A DNA stretch of 64,000 nucleotides. Source: Gloeocapsa sp. PCC 7428. GTDB lineage: Bacteria; Cyanobacteriota; Cyanobacteriia; Cyanobacteriales; Chroococcidiopsidaceae. Made by a program: the position numbers and the translations under genes. The notes beneath the pieces are model-generated. The model was given only the letters and a program-made list of their open reading frames with translations, was not told where the DNA came from and ran no database searches. Every line of letters begins with the position of its first letter. The first letter of the stretch is position 1. The stretch is taken from assembly GCF_000317555.1 (NCBI RefSeq), contig NC_019745.1:1922001-1986000 (forward strand). The letters run 5' to 3'. Below are positions 17,383-26,444 of this stretch, piece by piece.

Positions 17383-18573
17383 ATGAACGCGCAGGACACA
17401 CTAGAAAAATCTCATCGCAACGACTTCGCCTGGTGGTTCTGGTTCGTTGTGCCACTGTATCCGTTTAGCAAGCGACGAACGATTCGCAAAGAAGTTATTA
17501 AAGATACTGTTTGGACTTTTGACCAAGTTCAAGGAATTTTCTACGTTGTCGTGCCAATTCGCATGACTGTTGTGAAGCTTGAGCAAGGCTTGTTAATCTA
17601 TGCACCGGTTGCACCGACTCCTGAGTGCATCCGGCTTGTCAATGAATTGGTTGCCGAACACGGCGACGTCAAGTATATTATTTTACCAACAATCTCAGGA
17701 ATAGAACATAAAGTTTTTGTAGGTCCATTTGCCCGTCGCTTTCCTAACGCGCAAGTATTTGTTGCGCCGAATCAGTGGAGTTTTCCGCTGAATTTACCGC
17801 TCAGTTGGTTAGGGTTTCCACCTAAACGCACGCACGTACTACCCCAAAATAGTAGCCAAGCGCCTTTTGCCGATGAGTGTGACTATGCTATTCTTGGTGC
17901 AATTGAACTTGGACCAGGGCGATTTTCTGAAGTTGCGTTTTTTCACAAGGAATCGCGTATATTACTTGTGACTGACTCGGTAGTGTCTGTACCCGAAGAA
18001 CCACCCGCGATTGTGCAACTCGATCCTTATCCGCTACTCTTTCATGCTAAAGATAGTGCAACAGACGCGATCGCAGATACCCAGGCTAATCGCCGCAAAG
18101 GATGGCAACGTACTGCACTATTTGCTTTGTACTTTCGCCCTAGCGTCCTCGACGTTGTAGGCTGGGGTGAGGTATTGCGCAAGGCGATTATCGCACCAGA
18201 TCGTTCGCGTAAAAACTATTTTGGGCTTTTTCCGTTCAAATGGACACAGAATTGGCAACGATCTTTCGATGCGCTATGCGGCAATGGTCGTTTATTTGTT
18301 GCACCGATTCTGCAAACTCTGATTCTCAATCGCGCGCCCAAGGAAACTATCGGTTGGGCTAATAAAGTAGCAAGTTGGAATTTTGAGTGGATTATTCCTT
18401 GTCATTTTGACGCACCGATTAAAGCGCGATCGCAGCAGTTTAGGCAAGCATTTGACTTTTTAGAACGACACGATACATCGCCATTACCCAAGGAAGATTT
18501 TCAACTCCTGAAAGATATTGATGCAGGCTTATCTAAACTCGGTATCGTACCGCCACCACAGTATAAAAGTTAG
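17383..18573 (+). CDS. DUF4336 domain-containing protein (metallo-beta-lactamase-like fold)
   Basis: A 396-residue protein whose central part matches DUF4336 of cyanobacteria and plants: an RMTVVKLEQGLLIYAPVAPT strand pattern, then IEHKVFVGPFARRFPNAQVFV and APNQWSFPLNLPL. The fold is related to metallo-beta-lactamases, but the HxHxDH metal motif is replaced by EHKVFVGPF, so ordinary hydrolase activity is doubtful. The function is unknown. It converges on the GTPase gene at 18727. Confidence 0.82.
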   Translation: MNAQDTLEKSHRNDFAWWFWFVVPLYPFSKRRTIRKEVIKDTVWTFDQVQGIFYVVVPIRMTVVKLEQGLLIYAPVAPTPECIRLVNELVAEHGDVKYIILPTISGIEHKVFVGPFARRFPNAQVFVAPNQWSFPLNLPLSWLGFPPKRTHVLPQNSSQAPFADECDYAILGAIELGPGRFSEVAFFHKESRILLVTDSVVSVPEEPPAIVQLDPYPLLFHAKDSATDAIADTQANRRKGWQRTALFALYFRPSVLDVVGWGEVLRKAIIAPDRSRKNYFGLFPFKWTQNWQRSFDALCGNGRLFVAPILQTLILNRAPKETIGWANKVASWNFEWIIPCHFDAPIKARSQQFRQAFDFLERHDTSPLPKEDFQLLKDIDAGLSKLGIVPPPQYKS

Positions 18574-18610
18574 AACCACTTATATCGTTTCGCTTTAAAG
18601 TTGCTACAAA

Positions 18611-18724
18611 TTAGGCAGCAGAGGAAGCAGAGGAAGCAGGGGAGAATTATTAAAATAATGCTTGATCTTTCACCAATCACTAATCACCAGCCATTACCCA
18701 TTACCAATTACCAATTACCTTCAC
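18611..18724. repeat. Low-complexity intergenic repeats
   Basis: GCAGAGGAA units (about 18612-18642) and ACCAATTACC/ATTACCC units (about 18695-18724) fill the space between the converging DUF4336 and GTPase genes. No gene is seen. Confidence 0.65.
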
Positions 18725-18726
18725 CA

Positions 18727-20025
18727 TTAAGACTTAATACCCTTAAACCGTGCTTTTGCCGATTGAAACGCTTCTTGCATTACCGATTGAATCTTCTGCG
18801 GATCGGGTTTTTTCCCTCCCATCAAATCGCCAAAGTAAACACACGCGGCTTCTCCTAATGACCAAGTATAAGCAGCTGCCCACGACGCGGCGATCGCACT
18901 GCCAAAACCAGGAATAAATTTCACGATCTCGCGCCCGATCGCTTGCGCTAAGAAACCACCTGCGATCGCACTAACGACACCTCCCGCTTGCGATCGCGTT
19001 AGTGTCTGTCCGTACAATTTTCCGAGTAGCCCGACCATTGATACTTGCAATGCTGTTAGTACGGGCATTGTGGCAAACGGTAGCGGAACGGCGGCGAGTG
19101 TCGCTGCCATAATTGAAAACGGCAAAATGTAACGCCGCCCAACATCGCGGTAGAGATTGCCGATTTTGTCGCCTACTTCCTGATCTAATAATTGATGAAT
19201 TGCCCGCGCTTCGGCTTCGGGGAGGAGATCTGCTAAGGTATCGCGTAAAGCTTCTAAGCCATAAAATACTGGAGTATAGCCGTCTTCTTCGAGCGTGAAG
19301 TCGATCATCACGGCGCGATCGCACAATCTGCTAAATGTTTCTTGCAGTGCTGCAAAAGCGCGATTCACTTCGGTATAGTTGGGTGGATACGGAGGATGAT
19401 CTTCGGTACCTGGAGGATAAACCTCATGTAAGCACGTTACAGCTAGCAAACAGGGAACGGCAGGATATTTCTGACGCAGTTGTGTAGCAATTTGTCGCAG
19501 CGTATTCGTGGCAAAATCATTAATTTTGACTGTAAGAATTAAAACTCGCGCGCGGTTACTTTCTTGCTGTAAATTGATTAATTCCTCAACAATAACTTGC
19601 GCATCTTGATTGACATCTCCCAGCCCAACGGTATCGGTAAAAATCAGCAACGGTAAATCATTTGAAGGATACGCATAGCGTTCAGTGTATTGCGTATGCG
19701 GGCGGAATCCTTGACCGATAATTTCTGCTGAAACGCCTGTGAGTCCCCGTACAATTGAACTTTTTCCCGCTTGCGGTTTACCGATTAATAGTGCTTCAGT
19801 TGTTGGTAATTCAGCGCGGACTGTCGCTAAAATTTCTGCGATTTGCTCGTCACTAATACTAAACCATTTCGTTACAGTTTGTGTAGGATCGATAGGTAAT
19901 GCTTGCCAAAAACGCGATGTTGTGCTGCGCCAAAAATTGGCAATTTGGTTTTTCCAATCATTCACCACTGATTCATCGCTTTGAGAATCTGCGGGTGGTA
20001 ATTTAGGATCGCGTTGTTTAGTCAT
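18727..20025 (-). CDS. GTP-binding protein with DUF697-type membrane domain
   Basis: A 432-residue protein. The G domain lies at about 80-290: Walker A LLIGKPQAGKSS, G3 FTDTVGLGD, and a VTCLHEVYP region where G4 is expected. The C-terminal part (about 300-420) is hydrophobic, Ala/Gly-rich and of the DUF697 type (PFATMPVLTALQVSMVGLL, then LAQAIGREIVKFIPGFGSA), suggesting membrane association. It is distantly similar in plan to the GTPase at 8862-10781. The function is unknown; such GTPases are proposed to act in membrane or stress responses. Confidence 0.83.
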   Translation of the reverse strand: MTKQRDPKLPPADSQSDESVVNDWKNQIANFWRSTTSRFWQALPIDPTQTVTKWFSISDEQIAEILATVRAELPTTEALLIGKPQAGKSSIVRGLTGVSAEIIGQGFRPHTQYTERYAYPSNDLPLLIFTDTVGLGDVNQDAQVIVEELINLQQESNRARVLILTVKINDFATNTLRQIATQLRQKYPAVPCLLAVTCLHEVYPPGTEDHPPYPPNYTEVNRAFAALQETFSRLCDRAVMIDFTLEEDGYTPVFYGLEALRDTLADLLPEAEARAIHQLLDQEVGDKIGNLYRDVGRRYILPFSIMAATLAAVPLPFATMPVLTALQVSMVGLLGKLYGQTLTRSQAGGVVSAIAGGFLAQAIGREIVKFIPGFGSAIAASWAAAYTWSLGEAACVYFGDLMGGKKPDPQKIQSVMQEAFQSAKARFKGIKS

Positions 20026-20092
20026 GCGCGTTGCGACAGCAAATATAGAATAAATCTTGTGAAGCTGTGATTTTAATTTTAATTTATTGGAC

Positions 20093-20287
20093 GCTTGGCG
20101 AATGAATTCGCAGCCAGATAAACAAAGATCCTCTAGACGCTTGGCGAATGAATTCGCCGCTAAATAAAACGAAGTTCACGTAGGTGAACTTATTCATACT
20201 CGACGGGCAAAGACATACCTTCTTATCCTCTAGTATGCTTGCCGCACACTTTGTTTAAACAGCCCCGACTTTAGTCGGAAGGCGTCT
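20093..20287 (-). repeat. Composite dispersed repeat, copy B (inverted partner of 8752-8852)
   Basis: Positions 20093-20193 are the reverse complement of 8752-8852 with three differences in 101. Two of these are in the hairpin loop, so the loop reads the same on the + strand in both copies while the flanks are inverted. Positions about 20244-20287 match 48-90 in reverse complement (CGACTTTAGTCGG hairpin). No coding potential. Confidence 0.85.
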
Positions 20288-20293
20288 GTAATT

Positions 20294-20677
20294 TTAGTTC
20301 CAATCGGCTTGCTGTGATTGTCTAGCTTCGTATTTTAAGCGATCGCCTTCATCTTGAATTTCCTCAGCCAAAGCTTTGATATCGTCAGCAATTGACATCA
20401 TTGCTTGTTGCTTTTGCTTAAGAATCGCTAACTCATTGTCATAGTTTCCCGCAACCCGATCGATTTCTGCAAAGAGTTCTTTGTATTCGTCGGGTGGATT
20501 CTCTAACCAACTCGTAAATTCTGTTTGATGTTGCTGTACGATTGCTAGCGCTTGTTCCCAAGAGGCTTTACGGCGCATATCTAGCGATTTAAGAACCTCA
20601 TATTTTGTCTTAAGTTGCTTGATTGTACTAACTGCGGCGATCTCATAGACTGTAGCTTTGAGTTTTTGCAGATTCAT
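20294..20677 (-). CDS. Hypothetical coiled-coil protein
   Basis: A 127-residue acidic, helical protein that I do not recognise. It opens MNLQKLKATVYEIAAVSTIKQLK and has a long charged heptad-like stretch (NELAILKQKQQAMMSIADDI, then KALAEEIQDEGDRLKYEAR). It follows the 238-residue coiled-coil gene by 4 bases, so the two are surely co-transcribed and probably interact. No enzyme motif is present. Confidence 0.72.
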   Translation of the reverse strand: MNLQKLKATVYEIAAVSTIKQLKTKYEVLKSLDMRRKASWEQALAIVQQHQTEFTSWLENPPDEYKELFAEIDRVAGNYDNELAILKQKQQAMMSIADDIKALAEEIQDEGDRLKYEARQSQQADWN

Positions 20678-20681
20678 ATTT

Positions 20682-21398
20682 TTACCCCATTGTGGGTTCT
20701 GCTGATAGCTTTTTTAATTTATGGAGAAATTGCTCGTTCGTTGCGCGCAATTGTTCATTTTCTGCGGTTAAAGTCAATATTTGGCGATCTTTCTCTGCAA
20801 TTAAAGCTCGTGCTTCATCACGTTCCCTCTTATATCGTTTTGTGTGTGCAACTCTTCCCCCTAGACTTTGATTGTTTCTAGCAAGCTTGTGGCTATGCTG
20901 TTCAACTGCATCGTACTGCTTCTTAAGTTGCTCTAACTCTTTTTGTAGTTCTTTTACGGCATTGTTGTTTTCAATCTCTAATCGTAGCGCTTCATTCTCT
21001 GTCAACAAAGAAGCCACGCGCGTTTCTAGCTGTCGCACTTCCTGATCTTTGCCGAAAAGTTTTTCTTGCAGTACTTTGATAAGACGTAGTAACTGAGATC
21101 TGTGTTGACTTATTTCTTGGTAAGAATGTTCAATCTCTTGAGCGCGATCGCGTAGACAACCAGCCCGATATTGAAGAACCTGTGCTGTACACTCATATTT
21201 GATAATCGCAATTATGCGACTGCGTTCTGGTTCTGTTAGCTTTTGCACCTCAGCGCTTTGCCGCAGTAGGTCATAGTTAGTATATTCATGACGCAGTACT
21301 TGCGTTGGTATGTGTTCGGCGATCGCTGCGATTCTGTCGTGGTTTTTTAACTGAACTCTGTCGTGCCAATAATCGAATAACGCTTTATTATCTAACAT
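20682..21398 (-). CDS. Hypothetical coiled-coil protein, partner of the 127-residue protein
   Basis: A 238-residue protein with a globular N-terminal part (about 1-85: ALFDYWHDRVQLKNHDRIA, LRHEYTNYDLLRQS) and a long coiled coil (about 85-225) rich in leucine heptads and Gln/Glu. It resembles conserved cyanobacterial hypothetical proteins from memory, but no function is known to me. It lies downstream of tRNA-Thr on the same strand and forms a two-gene unit with 20294-20677. A structural, DNA-associated or mobile-element role is possible, but none is shown. Confidence 0.75.
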   Translation of the reverse strand: MLDNKALFDYWHDRVQLKNHDRIAAIAEHIPTQVLRHEYTNYDLLRQSAEVQKLTEPERSRIIAIIKYECTAQVLQYRAGCLRDRAQEIEHSYQEISQHRSQLLRLIKVLQEKLFGKDQEVRQLETRVASLLTENEALRLEIENNNAVKELQKELEQLKKQYDAVEQHSHKLARNNQSLGGRVAHTKRYKRERDEARALIAEKDRQILTLTAENEQLRATNEQFLHKLKKLSAEPTMG

Positions 21399-21537
21399 AA
21401 AATGACTTTTGTGCTGTTGCCTTTAATGCCACAGTACAAAAAAGCCGTGTACAAACGTGTTATCTTGAAGCGGCTTCAAGAAATCTTTATCGAGCTATGC
21501 AGGTTTCCCCGACTATTTTTCATATTCGAGCTTCAAA

Positions 21538-21609
21538 AGCTGGTGACAAGATTTGAACTTGCGACCGGCTGATTACAAATCAGCTGCTCTACCACTGAGC
21601 TACACCAGC
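21538..21609 (-). tRNA. trnT: tRNA-Thr (UGU anticodon)
   Basis: On the minus strand a full cloverleaf folds: 7-bp acceptor stem (GCTGGTG/CACCAGC), D-arm GCTC-AGTGGTA-GAGC, anticodon arm GCTGA-TTTGTAA-TCAGC with TGT at positions 34-36, a 5-base variable loop, and a T-arm with TTCAAAT in the loop. CCA is not encoded. Confidence 0.95.
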
Positions 21610-21703
21610 ACAATAATTAAATATAGCAAACATAGAGGCATTGGATCAAGACTTTTGTCAAAGCCAAGTAGGTGAGCATAATTAAATATCACTCTTGTTA
21701 AGT

Positions 21704-21778
21704 TGGGTAATCGGTAATGGCTAATGGGAAGTTACTCAATATTCTTACCAATTACCAGTTACCCGTTACCAGTGACCA
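21704..21778. repeat. GGTAATGG/ATTACCAGTTACC repeats between tRNA-Thr and argF
   Basis: The roughly 300-base gap 21610-21910 has no gene. About 21704-21778 contains GGTAATCGGTAATGG and, in the other orientation, TTACCAATTACCAGTTACC units able to fold back on each other. The argF promoter should lie in the remaining 130 bases. Confidence 0.55.
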
Positions 21779-21910
21779 ACCTTTTGATTACGTTTATTTT
21801 CCCCCACTTACTGATTGTTACAAAACGACTATCTATTCACTGGGCTAACTGAAAAAAATCTGGTACGGTTTATCTTTATCAGGTAAACGCAGGTAATATC
21901 CAGGATTGGC

Positions 21911-22828
21911 ATGGCAGCATTCACAGGACGCGATTTATTAAGCTTGGCTGACTTAGATGCAGATGAAGTGAAACAGTTGTTGCAACTTGCAGCAGAATTA
22001 AAAGCGGGAAAGCAACTGCACTGTAATAAAGTCCTAGGATTGCTGTTTTACAAAGCTTCGACGCGCACGCGGGTGAGTTTTTCTGTCGCGATGTATCAAC
22101 TCGGCGGACAAGTGATTGATTTGAATCCGGATGTCACTCAAGTCAGTCGCGGCGAACCTGTAGAAGATACCGCGCGGGTTTTAGATCGGTATTTGGATAT
22201 TTTGGCAATTCGCACGTTTGAACAGCAGCAACTTGAAACTTTTGCGCGCTACGCCAAAATTCCGGTAATTAATGCGTTGAGTGACTTAGAGCATCCCTGT
22301 CAAATATTAGCCGATTTATTAACCGTTCAAGAGTGTTTTGGTAATTTAGAGGAATTGACGTTGACGTATGTCGGTGATGGTAATAACGTAGCGCACTCGT
22401 TGATGTTAGGTTGTGCGTTGGTGGGAATGAATGTCCGCGTTGCAACACCTGCGGAATTTGCACCAGATGCGAAAGTTGTCGCGCAAGCGCAAGCGATCGC
22501 CCAAAACAAAACCGAAGTCACTGTCACCCAAGATCCTGAAGCTGCGGCAAAAGGGGCGGCGGTGTTATACACTGATGTGTGGGCAAGTATGGGGCAAGAA
22601 TCGCAAGCAACTTCAAGAATTCCTGTCTTTCAGCCGTATCAGATTAACGAACAATTATTAAGTCTTGCTGATGCTGAAGCGATCGTTTTGCACTGCTTAC
22701 CAGCGCATCGCGGTGAAGAAATTACCGATGGTGTCATCGAAGGTTCTCAATCTCGCGTGTGGGATCAAGCAGAAAATCGACTTCATGCACAAAAGGCTTT
22801 GTTAGCAAGTTTGTTGGGCGTAGAGTGA
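21911..22828 (+). CDS. argF: Ornithine carbamoyltransferase
   Basis: A 305-residue enzyme making citrulline from ornithine and carbamoyl phosphate in arginine synthesis. The carbamoyl-phosphate motif STRTR is at residues 50-54. HPCQILADLLT and the ornithine-binding HCLPAHRGEE are intact. The length matches the anabolic family. It stands alone, upstream of a convergent phosphatase-like gene. Confidence 0.96.
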   Translation: MAAFTGRDLLSLADLDADEVKQLLQLAAELKAGKQLHCNKVLGLLFYKASTRTRVSFSVAMYQLGGQVIDLNPDVTQVSRGEPVEDTARVLDRYLDILAIRTFEQQQLETFARYAKIPVINALSDLEHPCQILADLLTVQECFGNLEELTLTYVGDGNNVAHSLMLGCALVGMNVRVATPAEFAPDAKVVAQAQAIAQNKTEVTVTQDPEAAAKGAAVLYTDVWASMGQESQATSRIPVFQPYQINEQLLSLADAEAIVLHCLPAHRGEEITDGVIEGSQSRVWDQAENRLHAQKALLASLLGVE

Positions 22829-22933
22829 GAGTGCTTCTGATTCAAAGCTGATCTTTGAGGAAGCAGAGGTGCAGGACTTGATATATATAAAAGTTAGGAG
22901 TCTGAAAGCAGCACACTGGGAAGATATTGCTGT

Positions 22934-23674
22934 TTAATTTGACAATTTTGCCCATTCTTCAGGAAGCATATTTGCTACAATCTCGAAACTACTACCGTTT
23001 GGTCTGAGGATATAAGCAACGCCTTGCGGTTCGGGATAAATTCCTGTTGCGGCATCAAAAACATCGTCGTGACCGACAATGACTGTATTAGTACCATTTG
23101 CAGGGACAGCCGTTAATAATGGCGTTACAGCTTCTCGCATCTGGCGGATTTGTGCTTCGGTATAGTCTTCTGCTGGTGCAAAGTTCAATCGCGCATCTTT
23201 CTGGTAGCGATTAAATGCGATATCGGCTGTTTGCCAAGCGCGGCAATATTCACTAGAGTAAACTTGACCTACTGGAATCTTTAACGCTTGAAAAGCTTTG
23301 CCAATCGTTTTGGCTTGTTGCCATCCTGTCTCACTAAGCATTCGCTGTGTTGAACAATCTCCCATTTTGGCGCTCACTTGGTCAGCATAATCTTTTTCAG
23401 TTTGAGCGTGCCGGAAGTAGATGACGTAACCACCATCACGCAGCGCATTGAGCAACTCTGCGCCACTGAGTTTATCTTGAAAAGTTGATTGTTGATAGCC
23501 CTCGCCGCCTTCACCGCCTTCGCCACCTGTTGCCGAAGTTGCTACTGTGGAATTGGGTGTTTGCGCTTCGTTTGCTTGTGGACTACTAGGAGTATTCGTG
23601 TTACAGGCATTCATTGTCGTCGCAACAAGTCCAAGAGCTAAAAATAGCTCTACCGCCTTGGATTGCTTGTTCAT
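22934..23674 (-). CDS. Histidine phosphatase family lipoprotein
   Basis: A 246-residue exported protein. The signal sequence ends in a plausible lipobox (TTMNAC), followed by a Ser/Thr/Gly-rich linker (GGEGGEGGEG) and a histidine-phosphatase fold. The catalytic motif reads YFRHAQT (RHA instead of RHG), with the second histidine in IVGHDD. The key Arg and His residues are present, so phosphatase activity is plausible. The substrate is unknown. Confidence 0.82.
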   Translation of the reverse strand: MNKQSKAVELFLALGLVATTMNACNTNTPSSPQANEAQTPNSTVATSATGGEGGEGGEGYQQSTFQDKLSGAELLNALRDGGYVIYFRHAQTEKDYADQVSAKMGDCSTQRMLSETGWQQAKTIGKAFQALKIPVGQVYSSEYCRAWQTADIAFNRYQKDARLNFAPAEDYTEAQIRQMREAVTPLLTAVPANGTNTVIVGHDDVFDAATGIYPEPQGVAYILRPNGSSFEIVANMLPEEWAKLSN

Positions 23675-23951
23675 AGTACTTGAGAAGAGTTAGCAAAAAT
23701 TTTCTAGAAATTAGGTTACGCTGAATTAGAAAAAATTGTCAATAAGTGCGCACAGAAATTGATACAATTTTAATTATTTTGTGCTGTGATATTTATTTGT
23801 AGCAACCTTAAAATAAATGAGTGTGAGTAAATACAGCGATCGCACGGCTGTAAAATTCTCAAGAAAAATTATTTTTTCACTATTTTTGCTATTCGGGGCA
23901 AATATGTAGTACGAATGTTCTTATAGACCTTTGTATTTTGGCTTCCGAATT

Positions 23952-24560
23952 ATGATGGAACCTCTCACCGAAGCTCAACAAGAATTATATGACTGGTTAA
24001 CCGAGTATATTCGCCAACACCAGCATTCGCCCTCGATTCGCCAGATGATGCAGGCGATGAATTTGAAATCACCCGCGCCGATTCAAAGCCGTTTAGAACA
24101 TTTACGCTTTAAAGGCTATATTGAATGGACAGAAGGTAAAGCCCGCACAATTCGGATACTCAACCGCGCACAACAAAGTGTCCCTGTTTTGGGTGCGATC
24201 GCCGCAGGTGGTTTACTTGAACCTTTCACGGATACTGTCGAACAATTAGATTTTTCTAACTTATTTTTACCGCCGCATACGTATGCTTTGCGCGTAGTTG
24301 GTGACAGTATGATTGAAGATCTCATTACCGAGGGTGACTTGGTGATTATGCGCCCAGTATCCGAACCAGAAAAACTGCGCAATGGCACAATTGTCGCGGC
24401 GCGAGTAGACGGATATGGTACAACTTTAAAACGATTTTACCGGCGCGGCGATCGCGTCACGCTTAAACCCGCAAATGCTAAATATAGACCGATTGAGGTG
24501 GCGGCGACACAGGTACAAGTACAAGGTCTTCTTGTTGGCGTTTGGCGCGATTATAACTAA
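23952..24560 (+). CDS. lexA: LexA repressor
   Basis: A 202-residue SOS-type repressor/peptidase. The N-terminal winged helix (EAQQELYDWLTEYI, SPSIRQMMQAM) binds DNA. The C-terminal S24 domain has the Ala85-Gly86 cleavage site (AIAAGG), Ser119 (VGDSMIED) and Lys160 (TTLKRF), so self-cleavage residues are complete, unlike in some unicellular cyanobacteria. I start at the ATG ATG pair at 23952, since homologues begin MEPLT; the upstream in-frame ATG adds an unlikely MYFGFRI. Confidence 0.93.
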   Translation: MMEPLTEAQQELYDWLTEYIRQHQHSPSIRQMMQAMNLKSPAPIQSRLEHLRFKGYIEWTEGKARTIRILNRAQQSVPVLGAIAAGGLLEPFTDTVEQLDFSNLFLPPHTYALRVVGDSMIEDLITEGDLVIMRPVSEPEKLRNGTIVAARVDGYGTTLKRFYRRGDRVTLKPANAKYRPIEVAATQVQVQGLLVGVWRDYN

Positions 24561-24711
24561 GTAGAGGTCAGGGATCGGGGGTCGGAGGTCAGCGTTAAAA
24601 GCGCATTGAGGCAATAACTCTGTGCTTCCGCTCGATTGCTATGGCTCAACGGAGATCTTGTATCTATTAATACTATACAATTCAATAATATTACTGTACA
24701 CTTAAAGAAAG

Positions 24712-26253
24712 TTGGAAGTCGCTGAAAGTTTGGGATTGCATCAGATGTATTTACAACAATCTCCTGATAAAACCTATGCGAAGCGATATTCCGACTTTCT
24801 GCGCGACCGCAACCGACTGCGATTAGTCGTCGCCGCAGAAAACAAAAGCGACTATCAAGTTAATCAGATACCGCGTGGGTGTCCGCTTATACCAGCAACA
24901 ATTCACCTACGTCCGTATCAGCATCAAGCTGTCGCCAGTTGGTTTGCGAATAATGGTAGAGGGACGTTGAAAATGGCAACGGGTAGCGGTAAGACAATTA
25001 CAGCGCTGTCTATCGCTGCTGAACTTTATCAAAAAATTGATTTGCAAGTTTTGCTTGTTGTCTGTCCGTATCAGCATTTGGTGACACAATGGGCAAAAGA
25101 ATGCGAGAAGTTTAATCTACAGCCAGTGTTAGCTTTTGAAAACTTGCGTAGCTGGCATTCCATACTATCAACGCAGCTATATAACGTGCGTTCTGGTAAT
25201 CAACGGTTTTTGACTGTGATTACAACAAATTCGACGCTCATCAGTGATAGTTTTCAATCGCAATTGCGATATTTTCCTGAGAAAACATTAATTGTGGGAG
25301 ACGAAGCGCATAACTTAGGCGCACCAAGATTAGAAGAATGTTTACCGCGCAACATCGGGTTACGCTTGGCGCTTTCTGCAACACCGGAAAGGTATTTTGA
25401 TGATGTGGGAACGCAGTCTTTATTTGATTATTTTGGTTCAGTTTTACAACCAGAGTTTACTTTAAAAGATGCGATCGCCCAAGGTGCTTTGGTACATTAT
25501 CTTTACTATCCGATTTTGGTAGAACTAACCGAAGCAGAAAGTCTAGCTTACGCGAAGTTAACCAAAAAAATTGGACGCGCATTATTATGGCAACAACGCG
25601 ACAACGTTGCGATAGAGAATTTAGATTATGAAGACTTAACGCCATTACTGATGCAACGCGCAAGGTTAATTGGTGCGGCGGAAAATAAGTTAAACGCTTT
25701 GCGCGATTTGATGAGGAGTCGGTGCGAAACGACGCATACGCTATTTTATTGCAGCGATGGTACGCAAGAAAATCGGCGATCGCGATCGGCAAACGATCAA
25801 CTTGAAGCTGTCGCGAGAATCTTAGGCTTAGAACTTGGTTATCGAGTCAGTACCTACACCGCCCAAACACCACTATCAGAACGCGAAAAGTTACGTCATC
25901 AGTTTGAAACTGGGGAGTTGCAAGGTTTAGTGGCAATTCGCTGTTTAGATGAAGGAGTGGATATTCCAGCAATTCAAACGGCGGTGATTTTGGCAAGTTC
26001 GGGAAATCCTCGACAATTTATTCAGCGTCGAGGGCGAGTTTTGCGCCCGCATCCAGGCAAAGAACGTGCCACAATTTTTGACATGATTGTTTTACCGCCA
26101 GAGTTGGACCGCGAAACTTTAGAAGTTGAACGCAATCTCTTACGCAAAGAGTTACGGCGGTTTGTCGAGTTTGCCGATTTGGCGGATAATGCAGGGGAAG
26201 CCAGGATGAAATTGTTAGACTTGCAAAAAAGATACGGTTTGTTGGATTTTTAG
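24712..26253 (+). CDS. DEAD/DEAH-box SF2 helicase, phosphorothioation-restriction-like
   Basis: A 513-residue SF2 ATPase. Helicase motifs are Q-like LRPYQHQA, motif I MATGSGKT, motif II GDEAH, motif III LSATP, and the C-terminal lobe with RCLDEGVDIP (V) and QRRGRVLRP (VI). The VCPYQHLVTQW and EDEAH-region pattern recalls, from memory, the helicase annotated as a DNA-phosphorothioation restriction protein in cyanobacteria. No dnd genes are in the window, and the usual N-terminal phospholipase-D-like portion appears missing: the ORF begins at a TTG 150 bases after lexA with only about 70 residues before motif I. The ATG at residue 12 is an alternative start. Confidence 0.8.
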   Translation: MEVAESLGLHQMYLQQSPDKTYAKRYSDFLRDRNRLRLVVAAENKSDYQVNQIPRGCPLIPATIHLRPYQHQAVASWFANNGRGTLKMATGSGKTITALSIAAELYQKIDLQVLLVVCPYQHLVTQWAKECEKFNLQPVLAFENLRSWHSILSTQLYNVRSGNQRFLTVITTNSTLISDSFQSQLRYFPEKTLIVGDEAHNLGAPRLEECLPRNIGLRLALSATPERYFDDVGTQSLFDYFGSVLQPEFTLKDAIAQGALVHYLYYPILVELTEAESLAYAKLTKKIGRALLWQQRDNVAIENLDYEDLTPLLMQRARLIGAAENKLNALRDLMRSRCETTHTLFYCSDGTQENRRSRSANDQLEAVARILGLELGYRVSTYTAQTPLSEREKLRHQFETGELQGLVAIRCLDEGVDIPAIQTAVILASSGNPRQFIQRRGRVLRPHPGKERATIFDMIVLPPELDRETLEVERNLLRKELRRFVEFADLADNAGEARMKLLDLQKRYGLLDF

Positions 26254-26264
26254 GGGAATTGTTA

Positions 26265-26298
26265 GCTCCTAAATCCGCCACTTGTGGGAGACTTTGAA
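26265..26298 (-). repeat. Degenerate copy of the 35-bp CCCCCAC/GTGGGGG hairpin repeat
   Basis: CTCCTAAATCCGCCAC, then TTGTGGGAGACTTTGAA, is a diverged copy of the repeat found at 32769, 39986, 40164, 40640 and 40828. It follows the helicase stop codon by 11 bases. Confidence 0.6.
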
Positions 26299-26444
26299 AG
26301 GGGTTCAGTTCTTCTATAAAAGTGGAGGGCTAATCGTGCTGCAATTGATTAATACCAAAAATAGACCACCGCGATTTTGAAGTTATTGAAACGCTTGTCC
26401 CCTTAGAATCTTATATTGGAGTTACTGCTGATTCTTAAATTGTT

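Noticed and set aside
20294-21609. Integrative island at tRNA-Thr
   Set aside because: No integrase and no visible duplication of the tRNA end; kept only as a low-interest finding.
24712-26253. Complete Dnd phosphorothioation system
   Set aside because: No dndBCDE or dptFGH genes are present in the window; only a helicase-like protein is seen.
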